Numbered from the stretch's first letter, positions 1-11,559 are shown. The stretch is DNA of 44,855 nt from an uncultured Spirochaetaceae bacterium (GCA_944389105.1 CALXLD010000028.1:1-44855); one strand, 5' to 3'. Translations and numbers: made by a program. The notes: generated by a model from the sequence alone, not told the origin.

Positions 1-1
1 A

Positions 2-79
2 AGGAGAATACAGGTGAAACTGAAAGGAATGACACCTTTACAATACAGGAAACTTACCTTTAAGATGACTTCTCGATAG
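2..79 (+). CDS. IS3-family transposase OrfB, C-terminal tip (cut by window edge)
   Basis: Only the last 25 codons lie in the window, in the frame ending at the TAG at 77-79. They read RRIQVKLKGMTPLQYRK followed by a short basic tail. The R-I-x-x-K-L-x-G-M-T-P-x-Q-Y-R pattern is the usual C-terminus of DDE (rve) transposases of IS3/IS150-type elements. The stop is followed at once by an IS150-like terminal repeat, which supports the assignment. The rest of the element is outside the window, so whether it is intact cannot be said. Confidence 0.75.
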   Translation, partial: RRIQVKLKGMTPLQYRKLTFKMTSR

Positions 80-102
80 GTGTCCAACTTTAAGGGGTCA
101 CA
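79..102 (+). repeat. Right terminal inverted repeat of the IS3-family element
   Basis: The stretch GTCCAACTTTAAGGGGTCACA resembles IS150-type ends. Read inward on the other strand it starts TGTGACCCC and runs into AAAGTTGGAC. IS3-family elements normally begin with TG and end with CA, which puts the boundary at base 102. The next bases (CCA or CCAT) could be the short target duplication, but the left end is outside the window so this cannot be verified. Confidence 0.65.
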
Positions 103-983
103 CCATTCTGGCGGCTAACTTTATAAACGCTCTTCCCGAATATCAGCATCCGTGACAGATCACTGAGATTCAGATCTTCGACAATTACAGCATCATAGGC
201 ATCCGCAACTTTCCTCGAAAGCTTATGAAGGAAATCCTTCCTCCTATTGCTCGCTTTCTCATGCAGAGCACCTATTCTCTTCCGCTGCTTCCAGTAATTC
301 GAAGAACCATACTCCATCCGCGAAAGCTTCCTCTGCTCTTTGGCTATTCTTGATTCCAGATTGCGATACCAATGGATCTCTTCAGGAGAGATGCTGTTCT
401 CACCTGATGCTGAGACCAGAAGCTCAGGCATGGAATAATCGAAAGCCTCGATGACAGAGAAAGCCTTAAGAGGATCCTTCCTCTTTTCCTCCGCATCAAA
501 AACAAGTGATGCGAAGAACCTGCCGCTAGCTGTCTCCTTGACTGTCACATGCTTCAATACCCAGCCGTCCGGTATGCTACGGTGGAGTATGATGCGTACA
601 GGCCCGAGCTTTGGCAGCTTTATATAATTCTCAGCATCGCACTTATGAATTATCTCTATATTCCCATTGACAGAATTGGTCGTGTATGAACGTCTGTCCT
701 TACCTTTTACCCTGAACTTCGGGACCTTTCCTTTAAGAAAAAGCTTCCTGCAGGCCTGATTAAGATCAAGCTGTACATTCGCAAGAGACAGGGAATCTAC
801 CTCTTTCAGAAATCCATTATCCTTCTTCAGATGAGCAGGGGTTGTATTGAGAAGCTTACCCTTGTTGGTCTTCTCATAGCTGATGCGCTCCTCAAGAAGA
901 TGATTCCATAAGAAACGGTTGCATCCGAATGTCTTCCAGATCAGGATTTTCTGATCATCATCAGGCTTGAGCCTGAATTCCAT
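103..983 (-). pseudogene. tnpB: IS605-type TnpB (RNA-guided nuclease ancestor), 3' end cut off by IS3 insertion
   Basis: About 293 codons from Met at 983 match the N-terminal and central part of TnpB. An N-terminal helical region carries LKPDDDQK and CNRFLWNHLL. A RuvC-I motif follows, AFDYSMPELL, with the catalytic Asp near residue 182. A RuvC-II motif, VIVEDLNL, has its Glu near residue 269, and FGKSV comes after it. Immediately after RQN the frame enters the IS3 terminal repeat and stops in it. The zinc finger and the RuvC-III Asp are therefore missing, and nuclease activity should be lost. The reading frame stays open upstream to 1220, into the tRNA-Glu 3' end, but that extension has no TnpB character. 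The start at 983 is chosen because homology begins there; it lacks a convincing ribosome binding site. Confidence 0.8.
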
Positions 984-1217
984 ACATTTGGAGACAATGG
1001 CTTTTTCCAGATCTACGGAGCTCTCAGGATGTAAACAAAGAAACTTAGGAATACTGCATCCAGCCATTGAGCTATCTCCTATTGACCTGTGTGACGAAAC
1101 AACGCTTTCCGGAAAGGAAGAACCCCCCGTATCTGAATAATACAATGAAAGAAAGGAGTAGACAACTGAAAAGTTACCAACAACGGGAAAAAGAAAAGGC
1201 AGCTCTTCGCTGCCAGA

Positions 1218-1289
1218 CATCTCCTGCGAGGATCGAACTCGCGTTGACGGGATGAAAACCCGTTGTCCTAACCACTAGACGAAGGAGAC
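1218..1289 (-). tRNA. tRNA-Glu (TTC)
   Basis: The complementary strand folds as a standard tRNA. The acceptor arms GTCTCCT and AGGAGAT pair, a D arm GTCTAGTGGTTAGGAC follows, the anticodon loop contains TTC, and the T arm contains GTTCGATCC. The discriminator is G. No CCA is encoded, so it must be added after transcription. Confidence 0.95.
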
Positions 1290-1294
1290 ATTCG

Positions 1295-1367
1295 TGAGCC
1301 GCACTGGATTCGAACCAGTGACCCACGCCTTAAAAGGGCGTTGCTCTACCTGCTGAGCTAACGGCCC
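1295..1367 (-). tRNA. tRNA-Lys (TTT)
   Basis: Acceptor arms GGGCCGT and GCGGCTC pair with one G-T wobble. The D arm reads GCTCAGCAGGTAGAGC, the anticodon stem ACGCC/GGCGT encloses loop CTTTTAA with anticodon TTT, and the T loop is GTTCGAATCC. CCA is not encoded. It lies 5 bp upstream of tRNA-Glu on the same strand, so the two are probably processed from one transcript. Confidence 0.95.
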
Positions 1368-1653
1368 GCTGTTCAAGTTCCTTTCGGATCTTTCACAACT
1401 TCATCCCTGCACAGGCAGAGTGGCATAGCCTGTGAATTTATACATGAATTTTAAAAACTTGTAAAGTGCTTGGCAGAAAAATTTTCGATAAAACTTCCGG
1501 TTTGCCGATTTTTCAATATGCAGTTCTAATGTTGTTTTGCTAATTGCCTATAAATGAATGAAATCTTGTTGACAAAACCATCTGAAACGGGTCTTTCTTA
1601 TTGAGCGGCGAATTTCATGCGGATAAACTTCTCCCAGTATTAGGAGAAAAAAC

Positions 1654-3324
1654 CTGAATGGTATTGCGATAATCATTATTGCGATTGCTGCTCTCTTAGC
1701 AGACTACATTGTCTACGGGCACTGGCTTGCAAAGAAGTAGGGTGTTGATGATAGCAGAAAGACGCCTGCTGTGGAAATAAATGATGGTATTGATTATGTA
1801 CCTACAAAGCCGCAGGTTGTTTTCGGGCACCAGTTTGCCTCAATCGCAGGAGCTGGTCCTATCAATGGTCCTATTCAGGCCGCGGTCTTCGGCTGGGTTC
1901 CGGTTCTTCTCTGGTGTCTTATCGGAGGTATCTTCATTGGTGCTGTACAGGATTTTTCATCGATGTTTGCATCGGTAAGGAACAAAGGAAGATCAATTGG
2001 AATTATCATTGAGAATTATGTAGGAAAGACAGGAAAGAGATTGTTCCTTCTTTTTGTATATTTCTTCTCAATTCTCGTAGTAGCAGCTTTCTCTGATATC
2101 GTAGCGAAAAGCTTTGGTGTTTCAGAAGCATTTTCAGAGACAGTTAATTACTCTAATTCGCAGGTTGCATGTACTTCAACACTCTTTATTTTTGTTGCTG
2201 TAGCCTTCGGTTTCTTCATTAAATATAAAAAGCCTGGAACTCTGCTGAATACAGTACTATCAATAATCCTGCTTGTTGCATGCGTTGCTCTTGGCTGTCT
2301 GTTCCCATTTTCAATTTCGGTAAATCTATGGATGGTTCTCGTATTCATCTATATCCTGATTGCTTCCGTTACTCCTGTGTGGGCACTCCTTCAGCCTCGT
2401 GATTACCTCAATAGCTACCTGCTGATCGCTATGATTCTTGCAGCGGTCGTTGGAATTTTTGTTTCAAATCCTCCTATGGAACTTCCTGCTTTCACTGGAT
2501 TCTACACATCTGCTGGATCTCTTTTCCCGATTCTTTTCGTAACAGTTGCATGTGGTGCAGTGTCTGGCTTCCATTCGCTTGTTTCATCTGAAACAGCATC
2601 AAAGCAGGTAGAGAAAGAATCAAGTATGCTTCCTATATCATATGGAGCCATGCTGGTTGAATCACTTCTTGGTGTTATTGCGCTTGTTGCAGTAGGAGCT
2701 GTATCGACAGGAGGAGTAATTCCCGGAGGAACTCCGCAGATGATTTTCTCCCAGGCAGTATCAGGATTCCTTACAGTCCTGCATATTCCTGCAGATATAT
2801 CATATACGCTGATTTCCCTTGCTGTTTCTGCATTCGCGCTTACTTCCCTTGATTCTGTTGCAAGAGTTGGACGTCTGTCATTCCAGGAGCTTTTCCTTGA
2901 CAAGGAAGATGACGAGAACAATCTTCCAGGATGGAAGAAAGTGCTTACCAATAGATGGGTTGCGACAATCATAGTCCTTATTCCTTCATACATCCTTGCT
3001 CAGGTTGGCTATGCGGAAATCTGGGCTCTCTTCGGTTCTGCAAACCAGCTTCTGTCTGTACTTGCTCTTGCAGCAGTTGCCGTATATCTCAAGAAGGTGA
3101 AGAAAGAGAATAGGATGATGTTCATTCCTATGTTCTTCATGCTTGCCGCTACAGTTGTTGCTCTTATTCAGCTTATCTGGGGCAATGTAGTTAATTTCGG
3201 CAGCAATGCAGCTGTATCTGTTGTTGGCCAGTCTATGCAGATAATCCTCGGCATACTTCTGATTGCTCTTGCTATAGTAGTTGTCATTGCCTGCTGTAAA
3301 AAGCTTTTTGGCAAGGAAGAGTGA
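1654..3324 (+). pseudogene. cstA: CstA-family carbon starvation / peptide-pyruvate transporter with in-frame amber codon
   Basis: CstA-family proteins are multi-span inner-membrane carriers for peptides or pyruvate. The C-terminal 517 codons (from a GTG at 1771) are intact and show the family signatures TPAVEINDGIDYVPT, GHQFASIAGAGPI, DFSSM and a dozen or so hydrophobic spans. The first membrane helix and conserved loop lie upstream in the same frame as LNGIAIIIIAIAALLADYIV followed by YGHWLAKK. A TAG at 1738-1740 then occupies the position where relatives carry Trp or Phe before Gly. A single G-to-A change from TGG explains it. At the expected start, 7 bases after AGGAG (1642-1646), there is CTG rather than ATG. 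Possible readings are a decaying gene, a sequencing error, or a protein restarted at GTG 1771 without helix 1; no ribosome binding site supports a restart. Full length would be 556 residues. Confidence 0.8.
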
Positions 3325-3342
3325 AAATACTCTTTAATTTCT

Positions 3343-3383
3343 GAAGGGCTGTTTGTCTCCAAGGGGAAGCAAATAGCCCTTTC
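3343..3383. terminator. Bidirectional terminator hairpin between convergent cstA and MATE genes
   Basis: Arms GAAGGGCTGTTTG and CAAATAGCCCTTTC pair with one mismatch around a 14-base loop. A pyrimidine-rich run follows on either side. It lies 18 bp after the cstA stop and overlaps the end of the MATE gene, so it could serve both. Confidence 0.6.
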
Positions 3384-3384
3384 T

Positions 3385-4731
3385 CTATTTCCTGGCTTTC
3401 TTTTCGATGTTCTTCATCTTATAAAGATAGCAGAAGGGAATCAGGAATCCTGCACCACACCAGGCAACGGGGGAGGCAAAGCATATTCCTGTATATCCGA
3501 AAGCAATAGGAAGAGTGAAAGCTGCTATAGCCCTCATGACAAGCTCTGCTATAGAGCTTATCAGCGGGATTGCTCCGGATCCAAGCCCCTGGCTGCCAGT
3601 CCTGTAAATGAAAATCATTCCAAGCGGGATAAAGAACCATGCAACTGTTCTGACATACTGGACAGACATGTTTATGATATCCGGAGAGGTCGAGTTCTTA
3701 TCCATGAATATAAGGCTGAATTTATCAGCGAAAATATATGCAATTGCAAATGTAATCACTGCTCCGGCTACCATTACGGCAAAGGAAATTCTGAATCCCT
3801 TTCTTATCCTCTCCGTATTTCCAGCTCCAAGATTCTGGCTTGCGAATGTTGATATCCCCATGCCGAGTGCAGGGAAGAACTGGGTTATAAGGCTTTCGAT
3901 CTTGCCACCCACAGAATAAGCTGCAACTGTGTCTGATCCGAAGCCATTTATTGCTGCCTGGACTATTATTACACCGATGGCGCATACGGAGAACTGTATG
4001 GCACTTGGAATGCCTATTTTTGTCAGCCTGATGCAGAGTGGTATATCTAATTTCCAGTCACCTTTCTCAAATCTGAATATCGGGAATTTCTTTCTTATGT
4101 ATATGACAGAAGCAAGTGCGCTTACTCCCTGTGCTATGATCGTTGCTATTGCAACTCCAGCACATCCCAATGGGATCACGATAACAAAGAAAAGGTCCAA
4201 TACTATATTGAGAACTGATGATAAGAGGAGAAAGTATACCGGGCTTCTTCCATCTCCTACAGCACGCAGTATTGAAGAGAACAGGTTGTAGAATATAGCA
4301 GTCCCTATTCCCGCATAGATAATGCTTATATATGAATTGGCATCCTCTATGATGTTCTCCGGTGTATCTATAAGCCTCAGAAGCGGTTTTGAGATAAGAT
4401 AAAAGAGTACGGCAATCACAACGGACCAAAGAACAGAGCAGAATATTCCCATCGCATAGGATTTCCTCATCATCTTCATGTCCTTAGCTCCGTATCTCTG
4501 GCTTACGATTACCGCAAAACCTGCTGTAAGCCCCTGAGCAAAGCCTACAACCATGAAGCTGAAGCCAGATGTGGAACCTACCGCTGCAAGTGCATCAACA
4601 CCGACGAATCTTCCTACAACAATAGTATCAACCATGCTGTAAAGCTGCTGAAAAACATTCCCTATGAATAAGGGAATAGTGAATGTGAGAAGCAATCTCA
4701 GGGGTGACCCCTTTGTCATGTCGCATTCCAT
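3385..4731 (-). CDS. MATE-family multidrug/metabolite exporter
   Basis: The product is about 448 residues, the family's usual size, with 12 predicted membrane spans in two homologous halves. MATE proteins exchange cations for drugs or metabolites across the inner membrane. Conserved features are the N-terminal TKGSPLRLLLTFTIPLFIG, then QQLYSMVDTIVVGRFVG, and the duplicated GxGxxxFASQNLGAG in the second half. The frame is open to Met 4755, but a promoter with its -10 at 4742-4747 lies inside that extension. The likely start is therefore Met 4731 (MECDMTKGS) or Met 4719 (MTKGS), giving a very short or leaderless transcript. No clear ribosome binding site is visible. Substrate unknown. Divergent from the arabinofuranosidase gene. 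Confidence 0.88.
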   Translation of the reverse strand: MECDMTKGSPLRLLLTFTIPLFIGNVFQQLYSMVDTIVVGRFVGVDALAAVGSTSGFSFMVVGFAQGLTAGFAVIVSQRYGAKDMKMMRKSYAMGIFCSVLWSVVIAVLFYLISKPLLRLIDTPENIIEDANSYISIIYAGIGTAIFYNLFSSILRAVGDGRSPVYFLLLSSVLNIVLDLFFVIVIPLGCAGVAIATIIAQGVSALASVIYIRKKFPIFRFEKGDWKLDIPLCIRLTKIGIPSAIQFSVCAIGVIIVQAAINGFGSDTVAAYSVGGKIESLITQFFPALGMGISTFASQNLGAGNTERIRKGFRISFAVMVAGAVITFAIAYIFADKFSLIFMDKNSTSPDIINMSVQYVRTVAWFFIPLGMIFIYRTGSQGLGSGAIPLISSIAELVMRAIAAFTLPIAFGYTGICFASPVAWCGAGFLIPFCYLYKMKNIEKKARK

Positions 4732-4741
4732 AGCAACGTGC

Positions 4742-4769
4742 ATTATGCTTTGCATTTAAAGTTTGTCAA
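4742..4769 (-). promoter_or_regulatory. Probable sigma-70 promoter of the MATE gene
   Basis: On the minus strand TTGACA (4769-4764) and CATAAT (4747-4742) are separated by 16 bp. Transcription would begin close to 4735, almost at the MATE start codon. Seen by eye only. Confidence 0.5.
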
Positions 4770-4829
4770 TAACTATTCTGCTCAATCTGAAAAACTACAT
4801 ATTTGACGATAAAAAACAGCAAAGAATGA

Positions 4830-6356
<1,527 letters not shown>

Positions 6357-6439
6357 TGGATGTTTTTCTTATTACCATATAGTCTCTTGTGAATTTAATA
6401 TCTCGGTTATAAGATTATTCCGTAAATGGAGGATCTTGT

Positions 6440-7744
6440 ATGCCGAGATTTGTTCGTGGATTATTTTTGCTGTTGCTTTGCGTTTCCTTGTTATTTTCAT
6501 GTGCTCCTTCTCCAGATCATGGAGGAAGCATTTCTGTTGTAGACACAATGTCCGTCGATGGCAGCGAGATGATAAAGCTTACCAATCTCAGAGCCGGTGA
6601 GCTTTATATGCTTTATACGGATTCTGGCAATGCGCGGGGTTCATCAGGCGTTATGCGTACAGCAAACCCTTCGTCAATAGGCAAAAATTCATATGTATTC
6701 GTTGTTCCAGAGGGAACCAGCGAGCTTGAACTTGATCCAGCTGAGCTTGGGCTTTCAGGTGGTGGAGAGATCAGAATATGTGAAGTGGATGCTCCTGAGT
6801 TCAGCTACACCGATGCTGCAGAAGGAATGACTGTAGGAGAGGGCATTACCGATCCCGTTTTTGTTGAGGATGATGGAACTGCTGTCTATGAGGAAATCTA
6901 TCGTCTGGACATAAGTTCGGTGCCGAATCCTGAATCTGTGATACTCCTTTATACGCATGAAGCTTCGTCCGCTACTGTTAATCACTACTTCGGATTCATT
7001 GATGAGAATGGCAATAAGATTTCCGATAGCTCTGTTGAAGCAATTCTGGATCTCAGCTCATATGATTATGTTTATGTTTTCATGCATTTCGATGTAAAAG
7101 GTTCTGCGACTCCTGCAACTGCAACGCTATATACAGTCTCTCCTGAGATTGTCTCGAATGGAATAGAGATCAGTTCTCCAGCTGTATATCTTCTTGAGCC
7201 TTCATCTTCTCCTATGTATCTTTTCCTCTCCAAACCTTCAGGAAGTACGATTTCCAATACAGGACTGCTTCGGGAGTCGGGTGCAAGATATGCCGCTGAT
7301 GGCAGGAGATTCCCTGATTTCTTCCCGATTCAGGAAACAGCAGATGCAATTGTAATGAATGTTGAGGCACATGATGAGGCGGTTCTTTTTGATTACGGTT
7401 CTGGCTGCAGTCTCACTGCAGAGCTTAAAAGAGCTGATGGTACGATCTATGTCGAGCGTATGGGAAAAGAAAGCAGGACATTCACAATACCTGAGGGTGT
7501 GACTCTCTTCCCGATTGACTTTGATACACTCTCGGATGTTGAAGTAAGCTATAGTTCAGATTCTTCTGATGCCGGAACTCTGTTCCTTCGCTCTGGGCAT
7601 GCTGATGAATATGGCTATTCAGCGAGAAGCATACATTCAGGAGAAACAGCTGAAGTAGAAGCACACCATACACTTGAGAGTGGCTTCATAGTAAGGCATG
7701 GAGGGAATCTTCCTGCGGTTGATGTCACTGTGACTATTGAATAG
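6440..7744 (+). CDS. Lipoprotein of unknown function
   Basis: The 434-residue protein has a short basic N-terminus, a hydrophobic helix and a lipobox LLFSC with the acylated Cys at 21, so it should be anchored in an envelope membrane and face outward. GGAGG lies 7 bases before the ATG. The mature part is rich in Ser, Asp, Glu and Tyr and predicted to be beta-rich. Several similar strand segments recur roughly every 70-110 residues (GELYMLYTDSG, ESVILLYTHEAS, PMYLFLSKPSG, EAVLFDYGSG, AGTLFLRSGH), which suggests a chain of related beta domains. I recognise no family. It sits alone between the arabinofuranosidase and guaB genes, with an 83-bp gap before it. Confidence 0.8.
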   Translation: MPRFVRGLFLLLLCVSLLFSCAPSPDHGGSISVVDTMSVDGSEMIKLTNLRAGELYMLYTDSGNARGSSGVMRTANPSSIGKNSYVFVVPEGTSELELDPAELGLSGGGEIRICEVDAPEFSYTDAAEGMTVGEGITDPVFVEDDGTAVYEEIYRLDISSVPNPESVILLYTHEASSATVNHYFGFIDENGNKISDSSVEAILDLSSYDYVYVFMHFDVKGSATPATATLYTVSPEIVSNGIEISSPAVYLLEPSSSPMYLFLSKPSGSTISNTGLLRESGARYAADGRRFPDFFPIQETADAIVMNVEAHDEAVLFDYGSGCSLTAELKRADGTIYVERMGKESRTFTIPEGVTLFPIDFDTLSDVEVSYSSDSSDAGTLFLRSGHADEYGYSARSIHSGETAEVEAHHTLESGFIVRHGGNLPAVDVTVTIE

Positions 7745-7816
7745 GACAATTAAACTTCTACTATGTTATTGCATCAGATGATGCCTTTGCAGATAATAGG
7801 CCAAGGAGATACGACC

Positions 7817-9313
7817 ATGGCCTATTTCTACAAGGATCTTTCTCGTACATTCAGCGAGTACCTTCTTGTTCCCGGATATTCCTCTTCGGAATGCATTCCT
7901 GATAACGTTTCGCTTAGAACCCCGCTTGTGAAATTCAAGAAGGGGGAAGAGCCTAGAATTCATCTGAATATACCTCTTGTCAGCGCCATCATGCAGGCGG
8001 TTTCCGGCGAGAAGATGGGGGAGGCCCTTGCAAGAGAAGGCGGCATTGCTTTCATTTATGGTTCGCAGAGCCCGGAGAGCGAAGCTGAGATGGTACGGAA
8101 GGTTAAATCATATAAGGCGGGTTTCGTCGTCTCTGAATGCAATCTGCGTCCGGATGATACGCTGCAGGATGTCCTGGAGCTTACGAAGAGGACCGGTCAT
8201 TCGACAATTGCGATAACGAATGATGGAAGCCCTAACGGAAAGCTTGAAGGCGTTGTGACATCAAGGGATTACAGGGTATCAAGAATGTCTACAGATACGC
8301 CTGTCAGGACATTCATGACTCCTTTTGATAAGCTTGTCACTGGCCTGGACGGGATAACGCTTTCCGAGGCGAATGATATTATCTGGGAGCATAAGCTCAA
8401 TCAGCTTCCGATTGTCGATAAGAACGGCTGCCTTACTTCATTTGTTTTCAGAAAAGATTACTCAATACACAAGGAAAATCCTAATGAGCTTCTTGATGTC
8501 CACAAGAGATATATAGTAGGAGCTGGCATCAATACCCGTGATTACGAAGAGCGCGTGCCAAAGCTTATAGAAGCTGGTGCTGATGTACTCTGCATCGACT
8601 CTTCCGAGGGGTTCTCGGAATGGCAGAAAAGGACATTATCCTGGATAAGGGAGAAATATGGTGACAGCGTTCTTGTCGGTGCTGGCAATGTCGTAGATGC
8701 AGAAGGCTTCAGGTTCCTTGCAGACTGCGGTGCTGATTTCATCAAGGTCGGCATTGGCGGCGGCTCCATCTGCATAACACGTGAGACGAAGGGTATCGGA
8801 AGAGGGCAGGCTAGTGCTCTTATTGATGTTGTTGAAGCAAGGGATGAATACTATAAAGAGACTGGTGTGTATATCCCTGTATGCTCGGATGGCGGAATTG
8901 TCTTTGATTATCACATTACGCTTGCGCTGGCTATGGGGGCGGATTTTGTCATGCTCGGCCGTTATTTCGCCCGCTTTGATGAATCTCCCTCTGCACTTGT
9001 GAATATAAACGGGAACTATCTGAAAGAGTATTGGGGAGAGGGGTCACAGAGAGCAAGGAACTGGCAGCGCTATGATCTAGGGGGCGCGAAGAAGCTTTCC
9101 TTCCCCGAAGGAGTTGATTCCTATGTGCCATATGCAGGGCCTTTGAAGGATAATGTGGCATTAACGATATCGAAGGTGAAATCAACTATGTGCAACTGCG
9201 GTGCGCTTACTCTTGAAGAGCTGAGAAGCAAGGCAAAGCTTACTGTCGTCAGCGCAACCTCCATCAAGGAAGGAGGCGCACATGACGTCATTCTTAAGGA
9301 CAGGGATCAGTGA
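7817..9313 (+). CDS. guaB: IMP dehydrogenase
   Basis: This 498-residue enzyme oxidises IMP to XMP with NAD+, the committed step to GMP. The TIM barrel starts near residue 10. Two CBS domains are inserted between about residues 95 and 225. The catalytic loop [17 protein letters not shown] holds the nucleophile Cys319. The flap region RARNWQRY and YAGPLKDNV lie in the C-terminal third. Start 7817 is chosen over an upstream ATG at 7763 because AAGGAG stands 9 bases before it. The 3' end overlaps the convergent EamA gene by 7 bp. A small hairpin, GCATC-AGAT-GATGC, lies upstream near 7773-7786, with no proven role. Confidence 0.93.
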   Translation: MAYFYKDLSRTFSEYLLVPGYSSSECIPDNVSLRTPLVKFKKGEEPRIHLNIPLVSAIMQAVSGEKMGEALAREGGIAFIYGSQSPESEAEMVRKVKSYKAGFVVSECNLRPDDTLQDVLELTKRTGHSTIAITNDGSPNGKLEGVVTSRDYRVSRMSTDTPVRTFMTPFDKLVTGLDGITLSEANDIIWEHKLNQLPIVDKNGCLTSFVFRKDYSIHKENPNELLDVHKRYIVGAGINTRDYEERVPKLIEAGADVLCIDSSEGFSEWQKRTLSWIREKYGDSVLVGAGNVVDAEGFRFLADCGADFIKVGIGGGSICITRETKGIGRGQASALIDVVEARDEYYKETGVYIPVCSDGGIVFDYHITLALAMGADFVMLGRYFARFDESPSALVNINGNYLKEYWGEGSQRARNWQRYDLGGAKKLSFPEGVDSYVPYAGPLKDNVALTISKVKSTMCNCGALTLEELRSKAKLTVVSATSIKEGGAHDVILKDRDQ

Positions 9314-10254
9314 GAGAGTTTTCTCTCTCCTGTTCCGTTCACTATATAGATACCTGCGGAGACTAGAATCAGGGCAATTAACTTGTTGATCTGAAGTGCC
9401 TGATCAACTTCTCCTAAGAAGATCGCGGAAAGCAGAACCCCGAAAAGCGGTGTCATGAAGCTGAATATAGATACGCGGCTTACGGGGTTATTCTTCATAA
9501 GAATTCCCCATACTGTGTATGCAACTGCGGATATGAGTGCCATATAAAGAAGAAGGATATACGCAGAGAACTGCGGAACAAGGTCAATTCTTCCTCCCAG
9601 TGCAAATCCAGCTACTATCATTACAAAACCGCCGAGAATGAACTGGTATCCGGATAGCATTACGACATTGAACTTCTTTGAGTAGTTCTTAACAAGGATG
9701 CCTGAGAGAGCAAGGCTTATCGTAGAAAGGAGGACAAGTCCCTCACCAAGGAATGAAAAAGAGAATACAGTATGTTCTCCGAATGTTACATTCATGATTA
9801 CGAGTCCTGCAAATCCCATGATACAGCCTGCGATCTTCCTGACTGTAAGAGATTCCATCCTGAAGAAAATGGAAACTATGATTATAGAGAAGAATCCGCT
9901 TGCTCCTGAGATGATTGTACCTGCTACACCGCTTGTATGGGCAAGACCGACATAGAAGCAGAAGTACTGTACCATTGTCTGGGCAAGGCTAAGCTTGAAT
10001 ATTGATGGAAAGGAACCTTTTTCTGGCTTTATGAAGCGTCCTTCCATTATTGACTGCACTATGATGATCAGAATTCCTGCAAGGAAGAATCTCAGTCCAG
10101 CAAAAAGAATGATTGAGACAGTATCTGAATTCTCTATGCCGAATATCTGGTATCCGATTTTGATTGAGGGTGTTGCGCTTCCCCATAGAAAGCAGCAGAG
10201 CATCGCAAGGAGGAATACTACCGGCAACTCGGTAAGCCTGTTTCTCTTCTCCAT
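9307..10254 (-). CDS. EamA-family (DMT superfamily) metabolite transporter
   Basis: The 315-residue membrane protein has ten predicted helices in two EamA repeats, the architecture of 10-TMS drug/metabolite exporters. Motifs include [21 protein letters not shown] at the start and the second-repeat loop [20 protein letters not shown]. Substrate cannot be predicted. It converges on guaB with a 7-bp overlap. Its start is 47 bp from the tRNA-Val 3' end, and the terminator for the tRNA lies between them, so it probably has its own weak promoter or depends on readthrough. Confidence 0.88.
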   Translation of the reverse strand: MEKRNRLTELPVVFLLAMLCCFLWGSATPSIKIGYQIFGIENSDTVSIILFAGLRFFLAGILIIIVQSIMEGRFIKPEKGSFPSIFKLSLAQTMVQYFCFYVGLAHTSGVAGTIISGASGFFSIIIVSIFFRMESLTVRKIAGCIMGFAGLVIMNVTFGEHTVFSFSFLGEGLVLLSTISLALSGILVKNYSKKFNVVMLSGYQFILGGFVMIVAGFALGGRIDLVPQFSAYILLLYMALISAVAYTVWGILMKNNPVSRVSIFSFMTPLFGVLLSAIFLGEVDQALQINKLIALILVSAGIYIVNGTGERKLSH

Positions 10255-10271
10255 TTTTCAAACCTCTTTAT

Positions 10272-10298
10272 TAAAGAAAAAGCCGGTTTTCACCGGCT
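10272..10298 (-). terminator. Rho-independent terminator downstream of tRNA-Val
   Basis: AGCCGG and CCGGCT pair around a 6-base loop. On the minus strand the stem is followed by TTTTTCTTT. It begins 4 bases after the tRNA 3' end, so it ends the tRNA transcript. Confidence 0.85.
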
Positions 10299-10301
10299 AT
10301 A

Positions 10302-10373
10302 TGGAGGATACAAGGATTGAACTTGTGACATCTTGCTTGTAAGGCAAGCGCTCTCCCGCTGAGCTAATCCTCC
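10302..10373 (-). tRNA. tRNA-Val (TAC)
   Basis: Acceptor arms GGAGGAT and ATCCTCC pair fully. The D arm is GCTCAGCGGGAGAGC, the anticodon stem CTTGC/GCAAG encloses TAC, and the T loop is GTTCAATCC. Discriminator A; CCA not encoded. Confidence 0.95.
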
Positions 10374-10574
10374 AGAATCATTTAGACTATCAAAAATCTG
10401 GTCTGTGGAGCTTTATGCTCTCCGCATTACCTCGGAGATATTAAACAAGTTTTCAGATAATGTAAAGTGGTTTTATGCGAAATTGTGAAATAAGCAGGAC
10501 TTTGCCATAAATGCTGCATGGAATGGAAGGATCATTCAGTTTTTCTGATTTTCCTGTACACAACATTTCAGAAA

Positions 10575-10607
10575 TGTCATTTCCACCAATGCCTGATGGA
10601 AATGACA
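10575..10607 (-). terminator. Strong hairpin after metA, probable operon terminator
   Basis: An 11-bp perfect inverted repeat, TGTCATTTCCA / TGGAAATGACA, with an 11-base loop lies 11 bp past the metA stop. The T-tract on the minus strand is weak (TTTCTG), so termination may be inefficient or Rho-assisted. Confidence 0.55.
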
Positions 10608-10617
10608 GTAAAATCGA

Positions 10618-11559
10618 TTATTCAAGAGGCGTTGCTTTATTGTCCCTGATTGATTCGATATCAAAAGGAGTTGTCTGGTATACAAAATAGTTAAGCCAGT
10701 TTGAATAGAGAAGATTTGCACAGCTTCTCCATCGCATCATCGGTATCCTTTCCGGGTTATCATCAGGAAAATAGTTTGCTGGAATATCTATTTCCTTTCC
10801 CTGGCTTATATCCCTCATGTATTCCATCTTGAGGGTATCTCTGTCATATTCGCTATGTCCTGTTATGAAAATCTGCTTACCTTTATCTGTTGCCATAGCA
10901 TAGACACCAGCTTCTTCGCTGGTTGAGAAGAGTTTCAGCCTCGGCTCATTCTTTACATCTTCCAGCCTTATTGTCGTGTACCTTGAATGCGGTACAAAGA
11001 ATTCATCATCAAATCCCCTGAATAGGATTGGATTGTTGTAGTCGACTCTATGCTTGAACACCCCGAAAAGCTTCTTTTCAAGAGGATATTTCCTTATTCC
11101 GAAATGATAGTAGAGCGCAGCCTGGCTTCCCCAGCAGATATGGAAAGTCGAATGAACATGCGTTTTTGTCCATTCCATGATCTGGCAAAGCTCATCCCAG
11201 TATTCGACTTCCTCAAACTCAAGGTGCTCAACAGGTGCCCCTGTAATTATGAAACCATCAAAGAACCTTTCTTCTATCTGATCGAATGTGTGATAGAAAG
11301 AAATCATATGCTCTCTTGAAGTGTTCTTTGTCTCGTGGCTTTTCGTCTGCACAAGTGTAAGCTCTACCTGCAGCGGAGTATTTCCAAGAAGCCTTGTCAG
11401 CTGGGTTTCAGTATCGATTTTTGTAGGCATCAGATTCAGGATGCCAATCTGCAGGGGCCTTATATCCTGTTTATAGGCCCTCTGCTCGGTCATGACAAAG
11501 ATATTCTCTTTTTCAAGTACTTTTCTTGCAGGAAGGTTGGATGGGATTTTTATCGGCAT
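10618..11559 (-). CDS. metAA: Homoserine O-acetyltransferase (MetA fold, acetyl-CoA type)
   Basis: The 313-residue protein activates homoserine for methionine synthesis. It has the MetA class I glutamine-amidotransferase-like fold. The nucleophile is Cys142 in [13 protein letters not shown], and His235 and Glu237 lie in GHSEYD. Residue 111 is Glu in [15 protein letters not shown]. Work on MetA specificity ties Glu111 to acetyl-CoA and Gly111 to succinyl-CoA, so it is predicted to make O-acetylhomoserine despite the usual succinyltransferase label. Its start overlaps the metY stop by one base (TGATG), indicating translational coupling in a metY-metA operon. The pair fits, because MetY uses O-acetylhomoserine. 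Confidence 0.92.
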   Translation of the reverse strand: MPIKIPSNLPARKVLEKENIFVMTEQRAYKQDIRPLQIGILNLMPTKIDTETQLTRLLGNTPLQVELTLVQTKSHETKNTSREHMISFYHTFDQIEERFFDGFIITGAPVEHLEFEEVEYWDELCQIMEWTKTHVHSTFHICWGSQAALYYHFGIRKYPLEKKLFGVFKHRVDYNNPILFRGFDDEFFVPHSRYTTIRLEDVKNEPRLKLFSTSEEAGVYAMATDKGKQIFITGHSEYDRDTLKMEYMRDISQGKEIDIPANYFPDDNPERIPMMRWRSCANLLYSNWLNYFVYQTTPFDIESIRDNKATPLE

